Assembly (NCBI GenBank): GCA_019802505.1
Contig: JAFMOC010000077.1
Coordinates: 1,007,001-1,071,000, forward strand
Origin: Corydoras sp. C115
Lineage: Eukaryota > Chordata > Actinopteri > Siluriformes > Callichthyidae
Reading direction: 5' to 3'
DNA: 64,000 nt
Shown here piece after piece: positions 47,617 through 61,400 of this stretch. Position 1 is the first letter of the stretch. Each line of letters opens with the position of its first letter. Under the pieces are notes generated by a model. The model saw only the letters and a list, made by a program, of their open reading frames with translations. It did not search any database and had not been told where the DNA came from. The position numbers and the translations under genes are program-made.

Positions 47617-47662
<46 letters not shown>

Positions 47663-48077
47663 TGTTCAAACCTCTTTAGTGATTATATATAGTGATTTAG
47701 TGACTATAACTCAGACTCCGAGGTTACTATTTGAAGTGTTTATATAAGTAATGGTACTTTTGTGGGTAATTGTCCCTGCACTCGCTCGATCTTCCGCCAG
47801 GTTTTCTCCAAAGGATTCGCGTAGACGCCTTCTGCAGATCTCAGGTTTCACTCTTCACTCGGTTCCTAGGACTCCAGAGGGATTGCCCTCCTGCAACAGT
47901 CTAGCCACCGCGTTAGGGCTCGGTCCTTGGAGAAGAATGTGAACTTGTGAAGTGTTAAATTTCGCAGGCTCGCGTTCAGAAGTTCAAGCTGAAGGCGCAC
48001 GCGGTGCAGGAGCGCAACAAGACGCGCAGACTCTGCTGCACTCTGCTCTGCGATCCCCGCACCGAGTCAGCACACAG

Positions 48078-48221
48078 ATGCGCAGCCGAGGACTGAAGAC
48101 AAAACAAAGAAAAGCTCTACTCAACAAAGTGTGCAACAAAGTGTGCAACAAAGTGTGCAAGCGGGCCGCCTCGAGTGCGGCTACTGCTGCAGAATGCTTC
48201 TGCTTCATGCCACAGGAATGA
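48078..48221 (+). other. Upstream ORF in the gask1a leader
   Basis: ATG at 48078, TGA at 48219-48221, 47 residues, basic at first (MRSRGLKTKQRK) with a three-fold NKVC repeat. It ends about 100 nt before the main ATG. No family recognised; if translated it would more likely affect gask1a translation than make a stable protein. Confidence 0.35.
48123..48161 (+). repeat. 12-bp tandem repeat in leader
   Basis: Three copies of AACAAAGTGTGC inside the uORF; the unit length keeps the uORF frame. Confidence 0.85.
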
Positions 48222-48322
48222 GGATGATGATGTGGCCACGAAGAGCGCGCTGCGGTGCTGGGAGCAACGCTCGCACATGAGAAAGCTTTAGGAAGACCGA
48301 AAAGGCTGTCAGTGCATTTAGA

Positions 48323-48450
48323 ATGGTAAGGTGATAGAATGCATTGTTAATAAATGAGAAATAAAGTCTTCTTATGGGGCTGCTCATATAATATGGAAAG
48401 TGAGGTGTGTTTGCACAGGGTGCAGGATCATGCAGACAGACAGGCTTATG

Positions 48451-48485
<35 letters not shown>

Positions 48486-49055
48486 TGTATTTGCCTGTTA
48501 GCATAGTGCATATAGATTCACGCTTACTAACCCTTTCTCCTGCACTTTCAGAAATAGGTACAACAATCACATATGGTTGTGTTTAATTAGATTACTCATG
48601 CATTAAACCACTAGGTACAGCAGCCATCATCTCTGAATACACTTACTGCCACTGCTTTTTAAAGCACCTTCACTGGCTTAAAAAAAAATCAAAAATCTAG
48701 AATTGAAACACAAAGGTATTCATTTCATAATAATACATTTTTACATTCATCGTTTTAACTTTAAGATAACAAAAATGTTTAATCAATATTGAATCAAAGA
48801 GAAGATGCTGTTTCAGAATCAACGTTTTGAGGTTGTTTTTATACAATATTGGAGGAGTGAACAGATGTCCTTAAAGTAATTAACCTAAAAGAAAGTAAAT
48901 ATTTCCAAAGAGCATATTTGTGACAAGGTAAAGCTAGCTGCTTATATCATGTAGGTTTTAATAGGTGGTAACTGCGAGTAGCTATATTATCTGTGTGAGC
49001 TATCCTATCTCTTGTCCACTCATCCTTGTTATGAGGTTCTACTACTACAATCCCA

Positions 49056-49135
<80 letters not shown>

Positions 49136-52100
49136 TATATTGCTGTAATTGATCATGATTATTTTCATTTATTTCAATTTTTCCTTTTAAGCCTCAAAAT
49201 TCTAAGGTTCTAAATTCTAATATTGGGTATTTACATGTAAATTCACTGATTTTATGCAGTAGTCCCAGGAAAAATATGTTTTATTGCAATTCAGAAGCTG
49301 TATTATTTTTAAAATATCAAGTGAAATGAATATGTGGATGTTTGTTTACATACTCTGAACACAATAAAATTCATTCATGATTTAGGGTTATAACTATAAA
49401 GCTACCTCCTGTTTCCTATGCTGAATTCATAAGAAGGAATTGGTTAATGACTAATTTTGTTTATGTTTTTATTCCATTTTGGACTCACCAGGCTTTCACC
49501 AGGAATGTGATTGAGGCCACACAACAGTAAAACATACCTTAGATTTGATCTTGAAACTATGTTTTTTTTAAAGCACTATTACTCCTATTACTGCAAATTT
49601 ATTCATGTCTCATCTACTTAATTTATATATTGCTCTTTCATTTGGACCTGAACATGAGTTCACATCTGAAAGACCTTGATTTTGTAATTTAGCAAACTTT
49701 TGATGATGCCTCTCCTTTCAAATTCATACATACATTAACTCACACAAACATGTAAAAAATGGCCCATTTTTGTGGCCTAAGTAATTCAATCTGGGTTGTT
49801 GAGTGTCTAGCACTATAACCTCAGAGCCAGAACATCCAGAGTTTGATTCCCAGTGAGGACAGATTGGTTTTATTCTGTTGGGAATTCATCCAGGGTTTGT
49901 GTGCTGGCCCCTATATGGATATGCAAATCAGGTGCTTTAAAAATACTAAAGTAAGTTGTGAAAGATTTCAATATCCTTATGTCCCAAATTACAACAAATT
50001 GAATGAATTAAGAATCATGAAAACAACCATCAGAATCCAGCCCAGTTTTTGGGGGGGTTTGACATAATACTATTTAAAGGTTTATTAAGCAAGATTGACA
50101 TTTTACAGTATAGGGGGGTTCCCCAAGCCCTATGGGATAACAGTTCGGGCGCTGGGCAGATACACCCAGGTCAATGCACCAATCTATCGCTGGGCACACA
50201 CTTACTTACACATACACACACACACTATATGGGGCAATTTCAAGCATTCAATTTACCTTTATCCATGTTTTCGGACTGTGTGAGGAAACCGGGGAACCCG
50301 GTAACTGGTTTGGGTGAATTAACTAATAAAAAAAAGTGATGAAGAACACCTTTATTTTAAAGATTTTGTGCCATGTTTTTTTTTTTTTTTCTTTGCATTT
50401 ATTTCATCATGTATGAATTCCCATAGTTAAAAAAATTAAAGACATTTAAACCTATTGCTAGGTGTTCAGATTTTGCATATAGAGGGCATGCTCAAAAACA
50501 AACAAATCTACATTCAATGAGGGGTTTCTTTAAACTGGTGTGCTTTCTGTGTGGTCAAACTCATTCTTGATTAAACTCATACATCCATTAAAACTTCAGC
50601 AGATACATCTTTATACATGGCAATTATGTCAGCGCTTCAAGTTTAGTCTGTAATTTTATTTTCTGATTAGAAATGTAAAACAAAAATGACCACATTGCAT
50701 TCAAAACAAACTCAGCACATGAAGGCAGGCTAGAATGAGTGTTAAATTAGATTATTGATTTGAAATCATTCCAAAGATACTGGTTTTAGTTTGCAACGCA
50801 GATGCTTGAGTCAAGCAATCCAAACAAGCCCCAGCTCCTCTTCACTGTGAGGTCATGCATTATAAATAGCATGTATTACTGATCTCGCTACTCATTAATT
50901 TATCTTCATGCTCATTGTATACTAATTCATTCATGTACACATACATTATGCATTTGTTTTGTCATTAATTTGTGCCATACGTCTATATTATTTTGTTATT
51001 TTTCAATGACCAAATTTATAATGGTGTAACAAGTACAGGTTCAAGTTTATTTATTTACATTGTTTTACAATATTACATTATTTTATAGCAGCTTTGAAGT
51101 ATTAATAAAAGATTTAGAGTGAATTATGATACATATTCAATACAACGCTTTAAACCACAGGTACCAGAAGTTACTTTCTCGAAAATAACTTTAAAACATA
51201 ACTATGCATTTAATAGTCACTGTATTGTTAATATTATTCTAATACTGAATGTGACTCACTTTTGCTCATAACAGCCTGAAGTCTGTCTGGTTTTAATATA
51301 ACTAGACGTTAAATATATCTTAATGAGCCTAGACTTGGACGAGTTTTTATTATGGTTGCTTAATAATCTGCTTGTAATGTTTTATTCTACCACACCTTAA
51401 AGAATTAGAGACAGATCTGCTGACTGAGAAAACGTTTCATGTTAATTTAAAGCGTAACATTTAAAGCGTAACATTTAAAGCGTAACATTTAAAGCTGTTT
51501 GAGATATGCAGATGTGTAATTCATGTTGTCAAGCTGGAAGTAACCATTAGGAGATGGTGTCATGGATGGTGTCATGCGTGTGGTCAGCAACAATACCTAA
51601 ACATTAGTAAAATGGGGCTCTGTGTGTGCAAAGAAAACATTCCACACAGCATTACTTCACCATCTGCTGTGACCATTGAGATGAAACAGGTCTGTTATGT
51701 CATGCTGTTTATGCCAAATTCTGACACATTTATCTACATATCTAAAGAATTTCCTTCTCCAGGTTCAGGATGGTGTGCATATAGATGCGTTATTGAAAAG
51801 AATTATTACACCTCATTTTGTCTGTCATTACTTTTAGTCAGCCTATGAACTTGTTGTTTTCCATAGTGGCTCAGATAACTCTTCATACAGCATTTTGATC
51901 ACTTTTAAAACTGGTATGTGTGAAATCTTTGGTGCATTGTAAATCAGTCAACTTCAATCAACAAAGAACTCTGATTATTATACAAAATAAAACATTTTAT
52001 GTGTCATTTGTTTAAATAATAATTAAAATAACAAATAAAATGCATTTACTTATGTAGATGAGCAATGTTTTTTTTATTATTCTGTCAAATAATTGCTTTT

Positions 52101-55100
52101 CATCAGTCATAATTCATAATGTCAATTTTCTGAAATAATACTATCTCAGCTACTGGCAAACACACATGTGCACACACACATGTGCACACGCATACATGCG
52201 TGCGCGCACACACAATAAATTATTACTTATTACAGTCATCATTGTTCAGAAGATGAGAGCACATACACATACACACACACACACACACAAACACATCAGT
52301 GTAATTAACTTAAATAACTATTAGGTGTAACTGCAATACGCAAAATACATCACCACACACAGATATTTCAAAATATAATTAATTCCTAACCTACAATTTA
52401 AATATTTTTTCTTGAACATTTAAATGCTATTTTAGCCAATCCATGACATTTAGCCAAAATCCAAAACAATTAATTTGCTCCTCCCCAATATGTCAGTATG
52501 ACTTCAATAAGTTTAAAAACCAAAATATTTTCATTTCCCTCCTTCCTAAATACAGCATGACCTATAGAAAAATAACTGACTGCTAAAAAATGTAACATGC
52601 TTCTGCATTTACAAAGAGTATCAAAATTTGGACTAGCAGGATGCAGGCACATGCACAGAGAGAAAAAGCAAGAAAGAGAAAATATTGTGAGAGAATTTTT
52701 AAATTTGATTCAGAGAAACACCAATGAGAGGGTGTGTAATTGGATTACAATAGGAATCCATGCAACCAAAAAGTAGAAAATTCAAAAACAATAATACAAT
52801 ACAAATTAACTGATGCTTTAAATAAATGAATATATCTGCTATGGTAACATCTTGCACCTAAACTTATAAAAGACATATATGATTGATACCGGATTTTTTT
52901 GGTGGTTCTTCTGGAGCAGACATACAAGAACAACTTGTGAACTCTACACATAAGGAATCCAAACTACTCATCATGGGAAATAAACCCAGGACCTCCTTAT
53001 TATAAGGCAACAGTGCTACACACTGCACCATCCTTTAAAGCAGCAAGTAAATGTTAAAAATTTAGATGATTATGGGACTTCAGGTTAACAATGTTAACAA
53101 TGCATTACATGCTAGTTATACTATTTAGTCTCATTTCTTTAGTCTAATTTCATAACATATTTCATAACATTTCAGTAAATAATGCTTTTAGATACAGTAT
53201 GCACTTATATATATATATATAGCTCTTTTACACTGTTTTGGTTATATTGTAAATACAATATAATGAGCAAAATCCAGAAATCACTTGTTGATTGTACAAA
53301 CGAATTGTACATTTGACTATGCAATTCCTTATTTAGCATGACTGTCACTTTTACCATAACGATAATATACTTTGTTCTGAATGTGCAACATGAGGATCAC
53401 CTGCTGCTATAATAAACACACATTTTCCTTTTTATCTTCCTACGTTCTCGCTCTACGTACTCTCAACAAATGTGGAGACATCAGTGCCGACTGCTCTAAT
53501 GACTGAAAGGCATTTTTTTTGTTGCTGCCAAATACTCAACATGGCCCTTTTCTCTGTCATTAAGACTTTGCAACTCCCTTCTGCTGCTCATAAACATGCT
53601 TGTGGGGGCTCTTTCATTACTTTCTTCATCTACAATCTAAGTGGGAGGACTTAAAGTAATTATGGACACCATGAACGTCTTGATAAGTTTTAGTTTAAAG
53701 CTAGAGGAAATGTATTTAGGCCACGCTGGCAGCTTATAAGACTGGCCCAATCATCATTCTAGCAATTGATTCTGACACCATGTTAACCAACCTCTTGGTA
53801 GCGATAGATGACTAGTAGTGAAAATAAAAATATATTGCATAATTATTGATATTTACTTTTTATGAATATACATTTAAAATCTATGTCATTTTCAAAGAGA
53901 TATGTGTTGTCATAATGCATTACAAAAACATAAAAAAAACAAAGTTCAATAAAAAAATGTAATGTAAATGTAAAATAAAAATCGGAATTAAAAGTGAAGT
54001 AAATCTTCCAGTAAAGTTCCATATGTGTGGCTTTCATAGCTGGAGGAGGAAATAGACCCAGCTGGGAAAAAAATTAGGGGGGGGGGGGTTGTCTTTAAGC
54101 TTCACTAAAAGCAGTAAAAAACAGTTCAGAAATTTATCCATGTCTTATTCTTTTTACTTTTACAACTCCTGTTATTAAAGGTATTGTGTTGACAGCATCT
54201 GTTTTCTCCAACAAAGAGAATTCAGTGTCCCCTTTTCCATATTTTCACATGTTCAGGATACATGATTTAAGGACATTTTATTTATCTCCAGTTCTCATGT
54301 ATTTATCATTACAATAGCTAGACTCGTTCTCTAGCGTCTGCTCATAGTGTCTGCTCATTCTGTGTTTTAGCAGTTTTGACTTTATGTTTCTGGAAAATGC
54401 TAAGAATTACTCTGCCCATGCTTTCTGTCCTTAATTACGACCTGTATAAAACTCCAGGAGGGTAACCACTGATAAAAACACTAATCCTTTGTGGCATTAA
54501 GCTAGTACTGTCTGTAATACTATTTTGATTTTGGAATTGAATACAATGCCTGAATTTTGATTCAATTTTAAAACCCAATGATGCTACAGTAAAACATTCA
54601 CATATCTGACACATACTTTATCTCACTGTGTTGGATTAATTTGAAAACTTTGTGAACAGACAAGACATTTTAAATATTGACTTAAGGTGTTTCAGTTATT
54701 TTATACACACATACTCTATGTGTGTATAAAATCAAACACAACAATGCATTTTGCACAACTGTATACATCCAAATTTGGGGAAACGGTTTGAGTAAGGCCT
54801 TTTTTATTTATTATATACATGACTGTGCTCTAGTGCACTATTGCTAGACTCAAAAAAGAATGATTGAACGAGTTTGATACTTAACTGCCCCACATAAAGT
54901 AGATGAAGTAAAATAGAGATAATGAGCCAGGTTCTCTTATCCAACATGAGTGTCTATCCTTACAAATTCAAGATATAAAAAAATGTTATTTATATTGTTG
55001 TGGTACATGAGACAAAAATTAAATTATGGCTCACAGACCCCGTTTACCCTGTTAGTTAGAACTTAAATTAAAATTTTATAGAAGAAAATGAGATATAAAA

Positions 55101-56957
55101 TTCTTCTGAATGAATATGCACACCCTCCAAATTTGTGGAGTGGAAGCTCTTATAGCTGCAAAGAAGGAACCAAATCCATATTAATATATATTTATTATTA
55201 TATTAAGATTAAAGCTTCTGTAGGTTTATTTTATGGGTATAAATAAATCTAGCATTTTGTAATCTAGCATTTTGTATTTTGTGTGTATATACTGTACATT
55301 TCCTCATTTTTCAACATTATTTACTGTCTGAAAAAATACATTTTATTATTTGTACTGTAAGCATTTTACATTTGACAACAATAATATAGATGTTGACATA
55401 TGGAATTATATTCAAATATGTTTTTTTAATGCAGTTTGTTTAATTTTATAAAAAGCAAACAAAATGAATCAATTTTAATTCTCAATAGTTCTGACTGTGT
55501 TCCATGAACATTCATTCATTCATTCATTATCTTCCGCTTTATACTCTATTAGGGTCGCGGTGGGGTTCCCCATGCCCATCCAGGGGAGAACGTCTCGGGC
55601 ACCGGGCAGATACACCCAGGACAGGGCGCCAACCTATCGTTGGGCACACACTCACTCACACAAACACACTCTACATGGGGCAATTTGGAGAACTCAATTG
55701 ACTTGATCCATGTTTTTAGACTGTGGGAGGAAACCGGAGAACCCGGAGGAAACCCACACAGACACGGGGAGAACATGGAAACTCCACCCAGATGGGGATT
55801 CGAACCGGGAATCCCTAGCTCTGAGAGGCGAACGTGCTAACCATTAAGCCACCTGTTCCATGAACATAACAGTGACATTCATTCCATGCTATTCTGTAAC
55901 ATTTTATGGCAGCTACAAAAAGAGAATTACCTAAGACAGAGTCTTAAGGTCTTAGAGTATGAATATGACTAAATAAAAATTGGCCAAAATAAAACTACAT
56001 GATATGTTTTTTATCCAAACAGAACACATCCATCCATCCATCCATTATCTTCCGCTTTATCCTCTACTTGGGTCGGATTCTCCATGCCCTCCCAGGGGAG
56101 AAAGTTTTGGGCACTGGGCAGATACACAAAGGATAGGACACCAATCTATCACTGGGCACACACTCACACAGACACACAAACACACTCTATATGGGGTAAT
56201 TTGGAGAATTGAATTAACCATAATCCATGTTTTTGGACTGTGGGAGGATACCCGAGGAAACCCACGCGGACACGGGGAGAACATGGAAACTCCACCCAAA
56301 TTGGGATTCAAACCGGGAATCATTAGCGCGGAGAGGCGAACGTGCTAACCACTAAGCCACCGTGTAACCCCCAAACAGAACCAACATCCATAAATATAGT
56401 GATGACAAATCTGCCTTATATAAATTTAAAAACTTTAAATTTATAAACAACAGACTGTGAGGGAAAAAAATTGTTATTAGCTAGTGCACAAGACTTTGTC
56501 AGCTTGACCTAGCTAAGAGTTGAAAACATGATATAACTGCACTGAAATAGAAACTTTGAGCTGCATGAAGGGAAGTTTTTTTATATTTCTGGACTTATAA
56601 TCTCTGAATTTCAGCAAATAAAATTATATATATATAGTGACATCTTTTTTATGTGTTATATTAAAAGGCTTGATATTAATAAATCAATCTTTTTAAAAGA
56701 CGACATCACATAAAACAAGTACTAAACCACCAATCCTGAAGTGTGTTAAAGTTGGCATCTGTTACTGTTATGGGCACATAAATATTTGTTTTTTCTAACC
56801 TTTTTATATTTTATAATATTTATTTTATAATATGCATTTTTATAAGGATGTTTGTGTTTTCTGATAAGATACTGTTTTATACAGGACTTTTTTTCATTAA
56901 GCATGCATACATAACAACAAATGAACTCTCGAAAAAACCTGCCCTTTATAGCATATA

Positions 56958-57040
<83 letters not shown>

Positions 57041-58393
57041 CATTTATTAATATACATCTCGGTTATGGACTTTCAATAAGCAGTGAACTATCAACAAAGC
57101 AGGAAAGTGAAATGTGTTGACAGGCCTGCATGATTGCATTGACTTCCTCAGAGGCAGGCAAAGACAATTCAGAAAACCCTTCGCCCCATTTTGCTGCAGG
57201 CATGACATTCTTTAACCTGCCACATAATAGAAGCCTTTCATATACACTATCAGGAAAAGTCATAACAACATTCAGCCACAGCAAGAGATCCTACAGATTC
57301 AAAATATTCCTTTTCCCTCTGGCATCCCTTTTCAACATAGTAACATAAAGAAAAAGGCCGCATCAGCAGATCAGATTTTTTGCTTGAAGAAACTGTTTGA
57401 AAGCTTGAATGTGAGATCCAATTTTAGTTTAGAACACTTGGAACAGAAATGACTAAAATGTCAGCTTGAAATGTTATAGCAAATATAAATAGTAAATCCA
57501 AAGCCACATTTCAAAGTGTATTTAGTAATTTTGGTCTGTTAGCAGGCACTCAAAACAGTGGTTGAAGTAAAATGAAACCTCTTATACAAAAGCCTTTAAA
57601 CAGTGTTTTAGCTTTTTTATTTTTAACTATACATTGTTGGACAATTGCTGCCATATGCAGCTCAAAATTACAGTTTAAACTGTAAGAACATTTTACATTT
57701 GGGCCAACATAATTAAGGAAAGCCATTGATAGAAAGGATAAGTACATGTTGGGACACCTCCACTCAAAACAACATTCCTTTGACGGCTCACATTTAGCTT
57801 AAAAATAGAGTGCTGTTCAAACTGTTCGTAAAACCCTTTTCCAGACTACTACAACTACTACTCTTACAACAACAACAATCACTAACATTACTACTCCCAA
57901 AACTGCTAAATAAATGATAAATCAAGCATTTTCTCATTCATTTATTTTATTTATGAATCTCTGGACTTGAGTTTGTATTTGTTTTGGCTGGTTGTTTGGT
58001 TTTGTGTTAGACATGTTCTTTAATGAATATGAACAAAAATATTTTCAAAGACTAAGTCAAACTTTAGTCACCTGACTCATCCCATTACTTAAAAAAAACA
58101 CAGTCTTTATATATATATATATATAATATTATTATTATACAATCCATTTATGCAGTCATTATCTTCCACTTAATTGGGTTGGGGGGGTGTTCATCCACCC
58201 AGGACGGGGTGCCAATCTATCGCTTGGCACACACTCACTCACTCACTCACACAGACACAGACACAGACACACACACTCCATATGGGGCAATTTACAGCAT
58301 TGAATTTACCATGAACACATGTTTTTTGACTGTGGGAGAAAACCTGAGAACCCGGAAAACATGGAAACTCTACCCAGATTGGGATTCGAACCT

Positions 58394-58460
<67 letters not shown>

Positions 58461-61400
58461 TAATCGTTTTGAATTGGGTAATTGTGTAGCTTTCCATAGA
58501 GATAAAGTTAACAAAATAAATGAACAAGACTTTCAACAGATTGGAAGGTAATGTTTGTGGATAGTATTAGTAAAATATAGGCTTTACAAAAAAACATTCT
58601 GAATGGAATTATTTTTAACCAGTTAAAATGTGGCACTTCTTAGAACATGAACTGCTTTTCTTTCTGCTTAAAGTTTTCTACTTTTCTCTTCTCTATCTGA
58701 CAGGCTCTAAAAGTATGCGGGAAGCTGAGATTAAAGAAGCCCTACATTTTAGCCTTGCTGTCTCTCCTCACCCTATCAGCAGTGATGATAAACACTTATT
58801 CACCTTTTCCTTTAAAACAGGTAGGATTACCCTCAGAAGGGCCTTACCATAACAAGCCCACTGGACTACTAAAAGGAAAGTCCATGCCATTTTCAAACAT
58901 TTATAGCGGAACCTGGAAACATTCTGAAATAAAGGATTTGACTACAAATACAAGATTGATTGATCATGATCAACACAGTGGCAATAAAGTAAAGAAACAT
59001 GTCACTGCAATAGCAACAAACAAAACAAAAAAGACATTTAAAAGAACAAAACAGGAGATTTTTCCAGGCTGGAAAGGGCAACTGTCTCAAAAATTTACAG
59101 CCAACACAAAGAGCATGCGCGCCAAGAAACCAGGCAATAGCAATTATTCAAAGTATTCTCTCCAGCATTTTTTGCCCAGACATGACCGAACTGTAACTCA
59201 GTCTGCCAGCCTATGTCCTCTCCACCCTGACATCAAGCCATGCAGATACAAATTTACTCCAGACGGGCCTAAACCAGAACAGCTAATGGAAAATGTTAAC
59301 ATACAACTGCCTGGGGAGCTGAAACAGGCCTCAAGACCATTCAAAATGTACAAAATACAGTTGTCTAAGAACAATAGACATCACTCTGTGGTTAAAAACA
59401 AGCATGTGCCTTGGCTAGTGGATGAATCTTCAACAAACTGGTGTCAAACCCCTCAGGGTGACCATTTTAATAATGACTGGAATCTGACTAGAGTTGAATC
59501 TTTGCCATGGTTTAGTCATGATGATGTGGAAAAACTTAATCTGCTTTCTAGAGGTACTGTGTTAAGTAAAGCCAGACTTCCAGGACATGGTCAAGTGCTT
59601 CAAGTGGGACTTGGTGATCCTATTAATGTGGCAACTTTATCAGAGGGGGACCATAGCAAACTCTGTCAAACAAAAAGATGCGGCCTGATCAAGCGCCCAA
59701 ATGACTGGATTGAGGTTCTTGCCTTTCACTTGGACAGAGTACTGGGTTTGAACCGCAGTCTCCCCACTATACTGAGGACCTTCCACAGTGATCTTCTCCC
59801 ATACAAATTTACCAGTGGTTCCAGCAGACCCATGGTGTGGTGGGACCCACACATTCAGCATCTGCCTGAAAAAGATAATGACCAAAATTCTTTTTCCCTT
59901 ACATGGCCTCAATACCAGGCTCTATTAAAAGCCAGATGTGGGATTCAGGTTTCTGGAAACTCATCTGAATGTGTGGGAGTGCATCATTCAGAGTGGAGTC
60001 GCCAGGCGCTATTTGACTTTCTACTACAGGTAAGAGATTATAAAAAATACAATGCAAGTTTACATTAAATATTACAAAACAGATTACAAATTATAAGGAT
60101 ATCTTATTTAAAGGCAAACTAAACTATGATTCACATACCAAGAGCATAACGTGGAAAAAATACTAAATGTTTTACCAGACAATATAATTATTTTTCTTTT
60201 TATGATTAGATTTTCAGTTTGCCTTTATACATGTATAAATTGCATGTTACTATTTTAATTAGATGAGATATTCATTGTGTTTGTAGTCCACTTTGCTAAA
60301 TTGTTCAATATTTTAAAAAAAAATCATAATCAGCATTACCCAGCGATAGATTGGCACCCTGTCCTGGGTGTATCTGCCTAGCGCCCGAAACGTTCTCCCC
60401 TGGATGGGCATGGGGATCCCCCCCTAATAAAAAACATACTATAATATAGGATAAAGCGGAAAATAATGGATGGATGGAATTAGCATTACTTAAAGTAATT
60501 TATACTTTATTCTCAAACTTTTGTTAAATACATTCTTTTTTAGAATATGTCTTAGGCATTGTGGCGATGTTTGTGAATGGAAAAAGTCAGGAAATCAGAT
60601 CAGGTAAAAGGATTTAACTGCAGCTTGTCAGTTTTGTCTCTTCCATCTATGGGCAGTAAATTATGGGGATTCAATTTGAGTTGAAGTGGGGGAGAGACAA
60701 CATACTGCTTTTGTAAATTGTGCATAATGACCTCAAAAGCTAATTAAATCATTTTGGTTGTGGTCAATAAAGCCCATCTGTTAATTAAGACCCGTTACAC
60801 ATTGGTGTGCAAACCCCAGATGGTGAGACCAGTATGTGGCTGTGTGATCCTCATCATCAGAACACCTCATCCAAACCTCACTGAGCATGCAGCTAGAACA
60901 CACTCATGCTCTTCTAGCTTTCATAATTACCAGAAAAAGAGGTTACTGGAACTGCTGGATGGCCAAATAGAAAATCAAGCATCAGATACTCCAGTCAACT
61001 TCTCAGCTGCAGCCTCTAGTCCTGCCCACATTCTAGTCCTGCCACTACCCAATGAGACTGGGTAGTGGCACCAAAGCATACCTTGTGTTGTTTGAGAGTG
61101 CTGCTAAAGCTTAGGGCTGGCTGGAAAACTTATGGGTGCCCAGTGTTCTTCAACTTTTATCTGTATTGCCAGCTACAGACAGTACCCAGACCTCCAGTAG
61201 GCAACCTTCAGATTGAATTTGATTTAAAGTTAAAATGCTTGTCTGTATGTATATTTGGTGTTTTTTCTGTTGTAAAACACTATTAAAAAAACTCCTGTAT
61301 ATACAACCTAAAAGCAATGCAGAGTTGATGACTGAGTGATGTTAATACTCTACAACCCAAAATACCCAGAGGATATTTTTCAGCTGAAACAGATGATGCC

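Larger units (their letters stand above)
47690..48325 (+). promoter_or_regulatory. gask1a promoter and first exon (leader)
   Basis: CpG-rich island in AT-rich DNA (about 47765-48270) ending in AGAATG|GTAAGG at 48321-48331. The ATG at 48323-48325 has A at -3, and the spliced +4 base is G. It is the only coding codon of the exon. Transcription start not determined. The leader contains several upstream ATGs. Confidence 0.6.

Noticed and set aside
48947..49213. Poly(Ile-Tyr) ORFs across (TA)n tracts (also at 56848 and 58179)
   Set aside because: Translation of dinucleotide repeats.
51446..51495. CRISPR-like direct repeats
   Set aside because: Three contiguous 15-bp units without spacers in a vertebrate genome: a simple tandem repeat.
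60754..61065. 103-codon ORF in gask1a intron 2
   Set aside because: No recognised domain, no flanking splice sites in phase with the gask1a exons, and it contains a hairpin; a chance ORF is likelier.
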